Assembly: GCA_905182995.1 (NCBI GenBank)
Contig: CAJJDP010000115.1
Span: forward strand, 296,765-360,764
Direction of reading: 5' to 3'
Source: Paramecium octaurelia
Lineage: Eukaryota; Ciliophora; Oligohymenophorea; Peniculida; Parameciidae
DNA: 64,000 nucleotides
Below, one piece after another: positions 26,853 to 40,849 of this stretch; position 1 is the first letter of the stretch, and each line of letters starts with the position of its first letter. The notes beneath the pieces were generated by a model that was given only the letters and a program-made list of their open reading frames with translations, made no database searches and was not told the origin of the DNA. Position numbers and translations under genes: made by a program.

Positions 26853-29800
26853 ATGCAATTACTAAATTAATTCATTTTGCTATATTCCTCCATCTTTTAA
26901 CTGATAGAAACATAAGATATACAAAAATTACAACCATATAATCAAATTACTAATATCACCTTTAATATGGATAATGATATTAATTATAATACTTAATGCA
27001 TAATTTATGGATTCTTTTCTAAATATAATCCATTAAGCAATATTATGTAATTAGGAAACATTGGAATTTTAGATAGCAATTGCTATCATATACATAGTAT
27101 CAAAGATTTAAAATCAAATAATATAAACTTTATACAATATGATTGTATTGATTATGACAAGAAATAAATTGAAAAGTCATATATATTTATAGGAGATGAT
27201 GGTCAAATTTACAAACATTCATATTAAATAAACATATTTGAATATGAATCATAATGGTACTTTTTGGGCATAATAATTAAATTTATTGAATAAAAAGTTG
27301 TTATAATTTTATTCAAAAATGATAAGGAGTAAAATACTTAAGAATATAATCTTAAATATCCATTTTATAATGCAAATTTAATATTATTTTGTGGAGGAGA
27401 TTTAGAATTATATCCCTATCAACCTCTTTTTAATGCATAAATATCTAAGCTTTCCTATTTTCCAGGGATCTTAACATACTATAATCCATATTAGATAAAT
27501 AAAGTAGAATACTGTTCGATAACAACATTTAAATCACTATTTAAAAATTTTAAATTCGCTTGCAAATGCACTTTGAAACCAGTTTCATATCCTGATTCTA
27601 CAATTTCAAAACTGAGCTAGGAATAGATAATATCTGAAAATTTGAATTGCGATTAATTTAATTTTTAGACATGGATTAGAATTAAAGAAATAAATAACTT
27701 TTTTACAGAAATGTATTATAAATTAATAAAAATATCTGGATAATTTCTAAATTCAAAATTATCTGGTGATGATTTATCTGCTTTTTAACTCTATATAAAT
27801 TAACTGAAACCAGAAATCAGATTATTATAACTACATATAGCTACACTTTCCCCACTGTAAATATCAATGAATTGGATAATCCTTTTTTAATTACCAAAGT
27901 ATTCGATATAGATATAGATATAAAATTATGGCATTATTTAAGAGTTAAGAAAAGCCCCAAATCTATACAAGTGTAAATAAACTTTTACTAAGGAAAAAAA
28001 ATTAAAGAGTATTCTTTTGAGAGTTTTGTTAATCATTTTAATTTGGTAATATTTAAAATAGGACGAGGTAATTTGTTGTAGAGTTCCAACTATTTATCAA
28101 CCTAAATTGTAAGCATGGTTTTTTATAACTGTGAAACTGATATTAATTTAGAAATTTGTCATTTATCCTGTTTTGAATGTATTGGCCCAACTAAATATGA
28201 TTGTTTGTCTTGTGATCCCTCAACAAAAAGGATATATAATCAAAAATAGAACACTTGCATTTGTCCTTATGGAAAAATTGAATTAGATGGAGAATGCAAA
28301 GATTACTCAGCATTTTAATTAACTATTTCCAAAGAAAATAATGATGGATTCAAGTGTTCCTATGGATATTTTGAATGTGAAGATAAATGCTGTAAATGGT
28401 ATTTATATCTAAATAATTTTAGTCCTTCTAAAATACGAAATAGGTTAATAACTTGTATAGAGTGTATTACAAACCCAAAAACTTGGATAAACAACCCATA
28501 TTGTTAATATAATTATGTAACTGATAGCGATGATAGGCCTTTTACAAAACAAGATGATGGGATAGGAAAGTACTTTTTTGATGGAGTTGATTTAAAACAT
28601 AGAGAGAATTAAGAATTGGATTAAGGTATTTATTAAGATTACTTATAAACTTTTGATCATTTATCAAAATTTTGTTCTTACTGCCTCATAGATTTAGATA
28701 AGGAAAAATGTTTCTTTTTTACAAACTGTGTTTAATGCTAAATTGAAATTTCTAGACCTAAATGCACCAAATGCGTAATGAACTTTAAATTATCAGATGG
28801 AGTTTGTTCAATTTTAAACCTGATACAGACCTCAAATGTTATAATATGCTAAACTCCTTATTATCAAACTTATTATTATACCTGTATTTTATGTCCCATT
28901 TAGAATTGTCTTTATTGCTTTGATTTTATAAAGGATGATATTTAAAAGAATACCATACTTTACAAATTTTTAAACGTTAGAATTGATGCTAATGATTAAG
29001 AAGTATAAGTAGGTTGCGCATAATGTTATGAAGGATTTCTTTATGATTTCACCTTAGGAAAATGTATTCTTCGATAACCATAAATCTAAAATTGTCTTAG
29101 TTCATTTGTGAATCAGCAAGGTAAAGAGCTCTGTATCTTATCATCTGTATAAGATTTTACAGTTGCTCCTTAAATTATTAATTGTTAAAATATTATTTAA
29201 AATTGTAAGTAATGTTTTAGGAACATTTAAACCATTTTAAGATGTCTTATTTGTGAGGAAGGATATTACACTGATCTCACAGGATTTTGCTACACCATTT
29301 AATATAATTATAATTTAATTCCTTAGAATACTAATGGTGTTACTTTTATTAGGTTTCCTGATGCAAATATTTGGAGGCATCTGGTTCAAAGTTTTTCTTT
29401 GCAATTTTCTTAAAAAAATTTTCCCTATGCTTTAACTTAATTATTTCAATATAATATTGAGTGTAAGGATGGATATTCATTATTTAAAGGAAAATGTATA
29501 AAATATTGTGATTAAAATTGCTAAATATGCGAATAGGACAAAATATCAGAAATTTATACCTGTTCCTTATGCCTCTTAGATAATTACAATTAACCCTATA
29601 GAGTTTAAGAAAATGGAATGTGTTTAATTTGCCCTTCATTATGTTAGGTATGCCAAATTCGATCTGATGACAGCATTATGGTATTTTGAATTTGATATTT
29701 TAGAATCTAAATCCTAATTACATAATTAACAAAACAAACACTTAATATACAACATAGTGCCTAAAAAGCATTTCAAACTTAAATGTTCAGATTAATCCAT

Positions 29801-32800
29801 ATCTTTAAATTGCTCAGTATATATATGATCAAAACAATACAGCCTTCGAATATAATGTAAAACTTAATGATAAATCAAGGTAAACTATGCTTGCGAACAA
29901 GAAATTAATTTTTTCGATCCTTAAACGTCGAATTACTATGAAAACGAGTTTAACTTCTCCTATTTTAATGAATTTGGTCTCAAATAATTCATTTTATCAT
30001 TTTAGTTTTAACCATGTCTCTATTACTAAAATAAAAGTAAAAGCGTTTTTAAAGCTAAAATATTTTCAATTCAACTATTAAAACTCATATTAACAGGAAG
30101 TGTACAAATGGGATCATTATATACAATAGAAAACTTTAATTCAGTAGAATTCAAAAACCTTATAATAAATCTTGAGAATAACCTTTCATTTCAATTTAAT
30201 AATTATGGAAAAGCCATAGATTATAGCTTTTAAAATTGTAGCTTTTTCGGAAATCAATAAAAATTCATTATATTTACAATCCCTATGATTATCGATCAGA
30301 ACTTTTTTCTACACAATGTATCAATCTTTAATGTCAATATTAATAATTCAATGATATATTAGATAAATTCAGCTACATATCATGAAAATATTTTCATAGA
30401 CTTCATTTTCTTGCTGGATTGTATAATGAACAACACTATTTTATTCTATTTTAATATTAACTCAAAAAAAATTGTAATTGAAAACCTTCTAATTGAGCGT
30501 TGTGAATTTCACAATTTTACACTTCTTAATATTTAACAATAAATTTACCCGTCAAAAATAATTATGAGATCTATTAAAATTAAGAATTCAACATTTTCGA
30601 ATTCAACTTTGATAGATGGTTACGAAAATAATATGTTATTTATCTACACTTTTTAAATGATTGAAAACTAGATTATCAATTCACAGCTAATAAGATTTAG
30701 TAAAGATCTTTTTATCTTTAACTTTACGCTTATTTAGAATGTGTTTAAAAAATGTATTTTATTTGAAAAATAATACTCAAATAATTATTAGTATGAAATC
30801 AAAATAAAAGATATTGAGATATCCACTAATAGCTACCAAAATTTTTAAGTAATCGTTATTGATTAAAATAAAATATCACCTACTCAACCGAATTAACAAA
30901 CATAGTTTTTTAGGATAATAATCATCTTTAAATTGAAATTGAAGATTATATATTTAAACTCACTAGCTCCAATATATTAATTTAGAATGTATCTATAATT
31001 AATGCATTCCATTATAGATTCTTTTATTTGTTCAACATTTCTCAAATTCAGTTTAAGAATGTTCTTATGAACAATGAAATTTTAGAATATAGGATTCCCC
31101 TTCATTATGATTGCGCATCTAGTACCAATTAATATTCAAAATTATTATTTGTGAAAGGGTTTTAGAGTCTTTATTTGGATTTGATCAAAATTTATTAATC
31201 AGATCACTTTAGATTAATCTCTTATTGAAATTCAATCAAATGATCCTTTCCTAAATGAAGATTCTGAAACTATTACTATATAAAATGTCACCTTTATTAA
31301 AAATATTTTGATGAAAATAAGTTCAGGCAATATTTTTTCACTCATATCCATATATTCTAATAAAGTCTAGTAAATTCATTTTGAGAATATATAGTATCAG
31401 CAGAATTCTTATTATTAATACATTATAGATCCATCATATACATCTGCTAGTTTGTTGTTCATTAACTCTGTTAATAGCTCTGTTCTACTTAATAACATTT
31501 AGTGTTTTGAAAACTCGCTAACAAATTCGTCTAACTCCTTTATTACTATTAGTACTAGAGAAGCTAAAGTTGAATAAATTAAAGTTTTAAATCATAATTA
31601 TCTTAGAAAGGAGTTCTGGAATAGGTATTATGAAATTGAGTTATAAGACAATCTTAATCAAATTGATGTTAATTTTATGATTGAACAAATTCTTTCAATT
31701 AAAAATAAAGGTGGAGTAATGTAATTGATAGTTGATAAATTGATATTAAAAAATGGATTATTTCAATACATCATTGCCAAAAGCAGTTCAGTTATGGATA
31801 TTATCACGAAAGGAAACGGAATTGTTATTCTGAGTGATTGCTCTATTGCTTATACTTAAACCAATTTGCTATCAAATTAGGAATAACAAGGAGCGATCAG
31901 TATTAACTCATAAAATAGTTACTTAACTTTGACACTATAAAATTTTAACTTTACAAACGTTTACAATAAGTTGGCATCTGCAATCATATCTATTGAGCCA
32001 TTTGATACATTAAACAATATTATCATAAGAAACGTCTTAGTTTCAGATTCTTTCTCATTAATAAATTTATTTTTAGCATTATAATTTCCATATTAATATG
32101 CAGATTAAAATAAAGTGACTATTGAAAATATTTTTTTATAATAAAGTCAAGAAGCATCATTGCAGTTCACTAGATAGCTTAACCTATTTGAACCAGTAAT
32201 TGCATAAAAAATAACATAAGACAATGCCATTTTTAATATTTAAGGTTGCTAATTAAAGATAATAGATTTAACATTTTAAGGATTTGTACTATCTGGTATC
32301 ATAAATTTAGTTAATTGCAAAATGATTTCTTTAGTTAATATTTTATTCGATTAAATTACTTTGTTTTACGATTTAAATTTGCTGCATATTGAGTAGGTTG
32401 CATAATCTAAATCAAATATATAAATTTCAAACCTGAACATATAAAAAATAACCTATTTTAATATTACAAATTAGAACCTAGTCCCTTACATTTATCCAAA
32501 TTTCTTTATAGAATATTCATAATGCTAAACATCAAAGGCTGTATATCTTCCATCAAGCGAATCACAATAATCGCAGAAATTAAATAATTTTGAATAGATT
32601 TAATCAGTTTCCTCAAATTCTGGATCGATTTTATCCATAGAATGCTAAAATAACCAAACCAAAATATTCCTCAAATCTGTAGTTCTTTAAAATAATTATT
32701 GCAAGACTTGTAAAAATGGTCTGATCTACTTTTCACTAACTAATTTCCTTTATATCAAGATTCAAGATGTTTCATGTATAGGAAATAAGATAGAACAATT

Positions 32801-35452
32801 TGGATGCATCAATTCTTTTTCAGACAGAAACCTTTAGGGTAAGTTTACCATTATCAATTCTGTTTTTATTAATAATACTGGTAGCTAAGGAATTGCTTTA
32901 TCTTCAAGTAATGTGAAAGCTTATTTGTTGAACATCAAGATTTTTAATAATACTGCAACTTTGTTGGGGGGTGGGCTATATCTTGATCTAAATAACTAAG
33001 AGTTCTTAGTAAAATCATCATACATTTAACAAAATAAAGCAAGGGAGGGAGGAGGAATGTATTTAAATGGAGACTAAGTTTTAAATGAAATAAACTTTGT
33101 AGAATCACTTTTAAATTTTAATAAAGCTGAATTAACTACAGATAATCTACAAGAATAGCCTTCTCATTTAGATTTATCAATTAATAATCAAATTATGCAT
33201 TCAGATTAGATACATAATTAAATTTCATAAAAGATATTAAAATTACACCCTTACCGAATTATTTAATAAGGTCAAATAATAAAGGAAGATGCATTGATGC
33301 TTCCTAGCAATTAAGAGATAGCTAAATACGAATTATACAATCCAAAATAAAAGAAATTTACATCATATATAAATGAGCTATCTATTTAATTTAAAAATAG
33401 ATTTAATGAATAATTACTTAATTTTACTGGTTCATCTTGTCAAATTATTGAATAAATCTTAGATATTAAATAACAAACTACATTAGAATCAAACAATATT
33501 TCACTAATTTAATTTAATCAAACCAAAAATAATTTTGATCTAGGAATGTTAATTTTGACTTTGGATCCTTATAATCGAACAGGAAAAGAGTATCAAATTT
33601 AAATCTATTGTAAAGCCAAAAATTAGATTGAAGAAATGTCATATATTATAAAGGTGAAAAGCCTAGTTTGTTAGTTAGGAGAATTTTATGTTTTAAATGG
33701 CTGTGTCACTTGTTAATCTAAATAGGGGTTTTACTCTGTGACATACAATGCAACAAAGTGTTCAATATTTGATAAGATTAAATTTGAAGCAATCACATCT
33801 AACAATATCAACTTGAAACCTGGATATTGGAGACCTCATTTTGAGTCAGATTTAGTTAATGAATGCTTCAAAAATATCAATTCATGCAAAGGTGGTTGGG
33901 TTGTTGGTGATGAAATTTGTAAAACTGGGTATATTGGAGGATTATGTGAGGAGTGTGATAAATATAATTAAAGAGGGGATGGATTTTATTTTAAAAATGA
34001 TAATTTAACTTGTTGGAATTGTAGCGACTTTTCTATTAACATGTTGTCCTTATTTCTTATAACTGCTTGGTAATGAATTAATCTTACTCTAGGGTATTTC
34101 TTTCTACTCTTATAACATTGACTAGTGTAGAGAACACCAATTAATTGTTTACATTATTCAAGCTTACCCAAAAATTCTCTTATATCTTGTTTAAGCTGAA
34201 TTTAAGTATCTATTATAATATTCTTTTTAGATAAAGAAAGCATCATGTTAAAATTATTTCTTAACTATATTTGGATATATTCTGTCATATTTACTTTTAA
34301 CATTTAATTCTCTTTTTCATTTCTTTTTGTTAACTAGGTAAGTGATACATCTTATTTTCTAACCAGAAATTTAGATTGCAAACTTTCCTAATCATTTGAA
34401 ATAGAATTAATATATATGAGAGTGTTGGTGATTTTTATTTTAATTGCTATATAAATCTTCATCATTTAATTAGCAGTCAGCATTTTTTCTATAGTAGCAA
34501 AAGTAAAATTGCGCAATCACTTAATGTCAATTACATTTATTTACTTGTATATTCAAAATTAAGCTGCAATAATAACTCAGTATGACATTATAATTATTTA
34601 AGGCTTTTCTCCATTTTGGCTAATAGGGAAATTTCATCAATCAGTTATGTTTAAGGAGATGTGTCTCTTCTCTTTGAATCATCTAATCATTAGGCATGGA
34701 TGTATAAATTTGCAATACCAGTATCATTACTCATAGGGTTAATTTTACCATTATTTTTATTGTTGTTTTTGTATCAGAAAAGAGATTAATTTGACAAAAT
34801 TTCATTAAGAAGACACATTGGTTATTTATTCAATGAATATAACATAAATCGCTCTTTTTGGGAATGGGTAAAGTTATGGAAGAAGACAATCATTATTGTT
34901 ATCTTGATTTACTTTGAAACAAATATTTTTTTAAAAGGATTCTTTATTGGAATGTGCTTAATGATTTATTAAATGATCACTTCATCATATCTGCCCTACA
35001 TTTATCCAAAATTAAACAAATTGGATCTAAGTTCAGGGTAGTTATGTTCGATGGCTATTTTCTTAGCTGCAGTATAATATTTTTGTGAATAATAAAATGA
35101 ATATGTGTAAGCTAGAATTTTGTAGATTTTGATACTCTTTATATTCTTTAAATTTTGTTTTCCCTACCTTAATGATATTGCCTTTGCTTATTATGAAAAA
35201 TACAAAGAAAAAATCTTGACATTCATTATTTTAGTCCTAAAAACAGTAAAACCAAACTCAGGATTAATATGGAAATTAAGTGATAAATTAGATTCATGGA
35301 GGTAAAAGAAGCATAGGATAGAAAGAAATTTCAAGAAGTTGCGATAACTTATAATTGTAAAGAAACGTTAAGACAATAAAGAGTATTATATTTTGTTATT
35401 GAAGGCTATAATAAATATGTGTTCCAACCTTGTCACATAATAAAAGTGGTGA
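26853..35452 (+). CDS. Giant cysteine-rich surface protein with C-terminal membrane domain
   Basis: Starts with a signal peptide (MQLLNQFILLYSSIFQ). The first 1000 or so residues hold extracellular, possibly lectin-like segments and many furin/GCC2-like cysteine motifs (HLSCFECIG, DCLSCDP, NCQICEQDK). A long stretch of hydrophobic/asparagine repeats follows (NVSIINAFHYR, ITIQNVTFIKNI), suggesting a parallel beta-helix. A cysteine block (CEECDKYN) precedes a multi-pass domain (IWIYSVIFTFNIQFS; AIPVSLLIGLILPLF). This order is common in large ciliate surface proteins of unknown function. Introns include 29681-29703, 29857-29879 (ends AAG), 34070-34092 and 34206-34230. One-base frame breaks appear near 27770, 30860, 31190 and 34600, so it is either decaying or poorly sequenced. 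The stop is at 35450. Confidence 0.72.
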
Positions 35453-36660
35453 ATTGAAATTCAAACTTTTGAATTTATGAGTGAATATAAATAGAGAAAT
35501 TGAATATTTTTTTTATGTTAACAAATCTGAAAATTTTGTGGGAAATAGGAGATCAAATCTAAATTCCTCTCAATTTTGTATTTCAAATATAATTAATTCT
35601 CTTTTGAAATAATTATTATTCTACTCCTCTAACACACTAAGACTCTTTGAAAACTGTATTGCGTTTTAAATAATTTTGATTTAGTGTTTGGATTTTTAAT
35701 AACTAATATTTTTTCAACTTGAATAATTAAATTTAAATCAATATGAAAAGATTGAAACAAATCAAGCCTCTTAAAAATATTCTTATCCAAATATGAGATA
35801 TATAAACTCACTATGAAATTGAAAGACCTTGCAAGAAAATTGATAAATATTATTTTCATTTTGTTTGTATATTTAGCTACAGTATAAAAAAAAGCAAATC
35901 AGGTATATATTGATAAGTATAAGTTTATATTTACTTAAGTTTATAAATAATATTATAACTTATCAATATTTTTAATTATCAAAGTACTAAATAAATAAAG
36001 ATAATATACCCAATCTTAACTGAAAATCATAAGTTCCAAAACCATTTTCAAGTGAACTGATTAATTTCAAAAAAAAATGTTAAATAGAATTGAAGAATAT
36101 AAATTTTTATAGAAACTATCACCATAAGATATATTCAATTAGAATAAAAACTTATGAGCTTGAAATTATTTTGAATTTTTGATTGGAAAAAATTTTTTTA
36201 CCCTGGTAAGTATTGCAAGAGGAAGAACTTTCTGCAGTCCTTTTAATTAAATAGATACTTAAGCTGTTGTTGCTCTACAACCATCCAATAAAATATTACA
36301 ACTTTTCTGATTTAGAAAGTTCATTATCATTATCATAACATGTATTCTCTTTTTATCTAAAGTAGATAAGCTCACTTGATTACAAAATAACACATATTTT
36401 AAATTCCTGAATATATGCAACTTTGCATTTCCTTGCAGAAAATTTTAATATGTAATGCATTATGATAATTGATATTTTGATTGTAGAAATATTTTGTAAT
36501 GAGTATTTGATATAATAATTTTGAGTCTATATATATTTTAATAGTTAATTTTTAAGTTACAAATTGTGTAAAGAGGTAGAAAAATTTATTCTATCGTTTT
36601 CAGAGAATTGAATTTTGAGTTAGAAGAGATTCTCAGTTAAAATATTGTTGGATTTAAATT
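35362..36660 (+). repeat. Direct duplicate A, copy 1
   Basis: These 1299 bases recur at 36662-37960, offset 1300, and I saw no difference wherever compared. The two copies are separated by one n at 36661. The copy contains the last 91 bases of the giant surface-protein gene plus its 3' flank. The identity plus the single n point to the overlapping ends of two contigs left unmerged. Confidence 0.9.
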
Positions 36661-36661
36661 N
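36661..36661. other. Assembly join (single n)
   Basis: One undetermined base flanked by the two copies of duplicate A. Best read as a contig junction of unknown or zero length. Confidence 0.9.
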
Positions 36662-37960
36662 GAAACGTTAAGACAATAAAGAGTATTATATTTTGTTATT
36701 GAAGGCTATAATAAATATGTGTTCCAACCTTGTCACATAATAAAAGTGGTGAATTGAAATTCAAACTTTTGAATTTATGAGTGAATATAAATAGAGAAAT
36801 TGAATATTTTTTTTATGTTAACAAATCTGAAAATTTTGTGGGAAATAGGAGATCAAATCTAAATTCCTCTCAATTTTGTATTTCAAATATAATTAATTCT
36901 CTTTTGAAATAATTATTATTCTACTCCTCTAACACACTAAGACTCTTTGAAAACTGTATTGCGTTTTAAATAATTTTGATTTAGTGTTTGGATTTTTAAT
37001 AACTAATATTTTTTCAACTTGAATAATTAAATTTAAATCAATATGAAAAGATTGAAACAAATCAAGCCTCTTAAAAATATTCTTATCCAAATATGAGATA
37101 TATAAACTCACTATGAAATTGAAAGACCTTGCAAGAAAATTGATAAATATTATTTTCATTTTGTTTGTATATTTAGCTACAGTATAAAAAAAAGCAAATC
37201 AGGTATATATTGATAAGTATAAGTTTATATTTACTTAAGTTTATAAATAATATTATAACTTATCAATATTTTTAATTATCAAAGTACTAAATAAATAAAG
37301 ATAATATACCCAATCTTAACTGAAAATCATAAGTTCCAAAACCATTTTCAAGTGAACTGATTAATTTCAAAAAAAAATGTTAAATAGAATTGAAGAATAT
37401 AAATTTTTATAGAAACTATCACCATAAGATATATTCAATTAGAATAAAAACTTATGAGCTTGAAATTATTTTGAATTTTTGATTGGAAAAAATTTTTTTA
37501 CCCTGGTAAGTATTGCAAGAGGAAGAACTTTCTGCAGTCCTTTTAATTAAATAGATACTTAAGCTGTTGTTGCTCTACAACCATCCAATAAAATATTACA
37601 ACTTTTCTGATTTAGAAAGTTCATTATCATTATCATAACATGTATTCTCTTTTTATCTAAAGTAGATAAGCTCACTTGATTACAAAATAACACATATTTT
37701 AAATTCCTGAATATATGCAACTTTGCATTTCCTTGCAGAAAATTTTAATATGTAATGCATTATGATAATTGATATTTTGATTGTAGAAATATTTTGTAAT
37801 GAGTATTTGATATAATAATTTTGAGTCTATATATATTTTAATAGTTAATTTTTAAGTTACAAATTGTGTAAAGAGGTAGAAAAATTTATTCTATCGTTTT
37901 CAGAGAATTGAATTTTGAGTTAGAAGAGATTCTCAGTTAAAATATTGTTGGATTTAAATT
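36662..37960 (+). repeat. Direct duplicate A, copy 2
   Basis: Second copy of the 1299-base segment, starting directly after the n at 36661. Sequence after 37960 continues into unique DNA, so this copy carries the true right-hand neighbour. Any frame seen here, such as the minus-strand 76-codon frame at 36929-37159, is also present in copy 1 at 35629-35859 and should be counted once. I see no gene in it. Confidence 0.9.
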
Positions 37961-39358
37961 GGGCTTATGAGAATTTTAGAAATGGACTAATGAAGAGAAT
38001 TATAAAAATTGAATAGATCATTTGATTTTAGTTTTATGTTGTGCTATTCTAAATTTTTTAAATAATCTCCCAATTTCCAAATATATTATATATTCTTCAT
38101 AACCAAAGTATGTGAATTGTTGAAGTGAAAACAATTCCAAGAGTTTTTAATGATTTATATTATCCGTGTCTTACTCTGCATTTTCATTGAGTATAAAAAC
38201 AAAATACCAGAGCAACTCGTCTATATCTGCTGATAGATCATTTCAAAATAAATAAGAATGAGTATTTCACATTTACAATATCATTTTTCTTTGACTTTTG
38301 CCATGAGATATTCTCAAGTAACTGAAATCCAAAGATGCAATCGAGAGTGGTACAACAAAGTTCTAATAAAGATATAAATCTAAACATTCTACTAAACTAT
38401 TGTTATTTAATTAATAGAAATTGGTGTATAAATCATTCTGGAATGAAAAATTGTATTTATATTTAGGAAAATGGCCAAGCATTTAAAATAAGTTACACAA
38501 GGGGAGTGCTGAATTTTCAATTAATGATAATATTTATTCTTTTGAAGTGTGTAAGTCCAACAAGACTCATTTATAAAAACTTTTTTGATAGTTTTACTTA
38601 TGTAAATAATGGTAATACTAAATTGAGTTATATAGATTGGTCGATATTATCTAAAGATGTAAATCATCAAAAGGCTGTAGTACTTTGTGGATCTAAAAAC
38701 ATTTTATTTTTAGACAACTAGAGCACTTAGTATAATCTGTTACTTCATAAATCATTTAATCTTGAGGTTCATTATCAAGTCACAGTATAATTTTAATTAT
38801 GGATGTAATATATTGATGATTTATTTTAGGCTTGATAATTGGATAAATAATCCTCTGCTAATATATTTTGATAATGAAATCATAATCAATGATTAATACT
38901 CTTGTTCACCCAGTGCAACAAACATTTGTAAGGGTGCCCAAAACGATGAGGTAACTACAATGTCAATAAATGTCCTACATAATCGATCTTCAATATAAAT
39001 CGTAATTTTTGCTTAATCTGGTAAAATGGGAATTTCTGAGTTTTAATTGTTCATAGAGGAATGCCCTAGTGGATGCCACTCGTGTGATATTGTGAAATGC
39101 CATACTTCAGTACTATTAATGCAATCTTTCAACTCAAAAATGATTTCTGCTATTAATTCTGAAGGATGGATGTTTAGTGGTACAATTTAAATAACTATTG
39201 ATAATTGTCATGGTAAATGAATAAATAAAAACAATAGACCTCTTTTATCATAAATCTTCGGGATATAATCTTGAAAAAGAAATTTAATTAAAAGATCATT
39301 GGGCCGTTAGTTTAAATTTAAAAGTGATGATTTTTAATTCAGGCTCAACAACTATATC
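37869..39358 (+). repeat. Direct duplicate B, copy 1 (with truncated gene start)
   Basis: These 1490 bases recur at 39360-40849, offset 1491, separated by one n at 39359. Copy 1 contains the first 853 bases (38506-39358) of the DUF4215 surface-protein gene: the signal peptide at 38506, both 25-nt introns and the early exons. It then stops at the n. It is therefore not a second gene but the same gene start read from an overlapping contig. Confidence 0.9.
37961..38505. other. Upstream region of the DUF4215 gene
   Basis: Unique DNA between duplicate A and the copy-1 gene start, repeated as 39452-39996. Together with 35453-37960 it forms the gene-free spacer between the two surface-protein genes, about 1.8 kb once the artefactual duplicates are collapsed. 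No other feature is recognisable. Confidence 0.45.
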
Positions 39359-39359
39359 N
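39359..39359. other. Assembly join (single n)
   Basis: One undetermined base between the copies of duplicate B, interpreted as an unmerged contig overlap. Confidence 0.9.
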
Positions 39360-40849
39360 TAAAGAGGTAGAAAAATTTATTCTATCGTTTTCAGAGAATT
39401 GAATTTTGAGTTAGAAGAGATTCTCAGTTAAAATATTGTTGGATTTAAATTGGGCTTATGAGAATTTTAGAAATGGACTAATGAAGAGAATTATAAAAAT
39501 TGAATAGATCATTTGATTTTAGTTTTATGTTGTGCTATTCTAAATTTTTTAAATAATCTCCCAATTTCCAAATATATTATATATTCTTCATAACCAAAGT
39601 ATGTGAATTGTTGAAGTGAAAACAATTCCAAGAGTTTTTAATGATTTATATTATCCGTGTCTTACTCTGCATTTTCATTGAGTATAAAAACAAAATACCA
39701 GAGCAACTCGTCTATATCTGCTGATAGATCATTTCAAAATAAATAAGAATGAGTATTTCACATTTACAATATCATTTTTCTTTGACTTTTGCCATGAGAT
39801 ATTCTCAAGTAACTGAAATCCAAAGATGCAATCGAGAGTGGTACAACAAAGTTCTAATAAAGATATAAATCTAAACATTCTACTAAACTATTGTTATTTA
39901 ATTAATAGAAATTGGTGTATAAATCATTCTGGAATGAAAAATTGTATTTATATTTAGGAAAATGGCCAAGCATTTAAAATAAGTTACACAAGGGGAGTGC
40001 TGAATTTTCAATTAATGATAATATTTATTCTTTTGAAGTGTGTAAGTCCAACAAGACTCATTTATAAAAACTTTTTTGATAGTTTTACTTATGTAAATAA
40101 TGGTAATACTAAATTGAGTTATATAGATTGGTCGATATTATCTAAAGATGTAAATCATCAAAAGGCTGTAGTACTTTGTGGATCTAAAAACATTTTATTT
40201 TTAGACAACTAGAGCACTTAGTATAATCTGTTACTTCATAAATCATTTAATCTTGAGGTTCATTATCAAGTCACAGTATAATTTTAATTATGGATGTAAT
40301 ATATTGATGATTTATTTTAGGCTTGATAATTGGATAAATAATCCTCTGCTAATATATTTTGATAATGAAATCATAATCAATGATTAATACTCTTGTTCAC
40401 CCAGTGCAACAAACATTTGTAAGGGTGCCCAAAACGATGAGGTAACTACAATGTCAATAAATGTCCTACATAATCGATCTTCAATATAAATCGTAATTTT
40501 TGCTTAATCTGGTAAAATGGGAATTTCTGAGTTTTAATTGTTCATAGAGGAATGCCCTAGTGGATGCCACTCGTGTGATATTGTGAAATGCCATACTTCA
40601 GTACTATTAATGCAATCTTTCAACTCAAAAATGATTTCTGCTATTAATTCTGAAGGATGGATGTTTAGTGGTACAATTTAAATAACTATTGATAATTGTC
40701 ATGGTAAATGAATAAATAAAAACAATAGACCTCTTTTATCATAAATCTTCGGGATATAATCTTGAAAAAGAAATTTAATTAAAAGATCATTGGGCCGTTA
40801 GTTTAAATTTAAAAGTGATGATTTTTAATTCAGGCTCAACAACTATATC
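39360..40849 (+). repeat. Direct duplicate B, copy 2
   Basis: Second copy of the 1490-base segment. It runs on at 40850 into the rest of the DUF4215 gene, so it is the copy joined to the true downstream sequence. Confidence 0.9.

Noticed and set aside
35629-35859. 76-codon minus-strand frame (also at 36929)
   Set aside because: It lies in the 3' flank of the giant gene, has no family features, uses biased AT-rich codons and appears twice only because of the assembly duplicate.
38506-39358. A second, truncated paralogue of the DUF4215 gene
   Set aside because: It matches the start of the gene at 39997, base for base wherever compared, and ends at an n, so it is the same gene seen twice through an assembly overlap.
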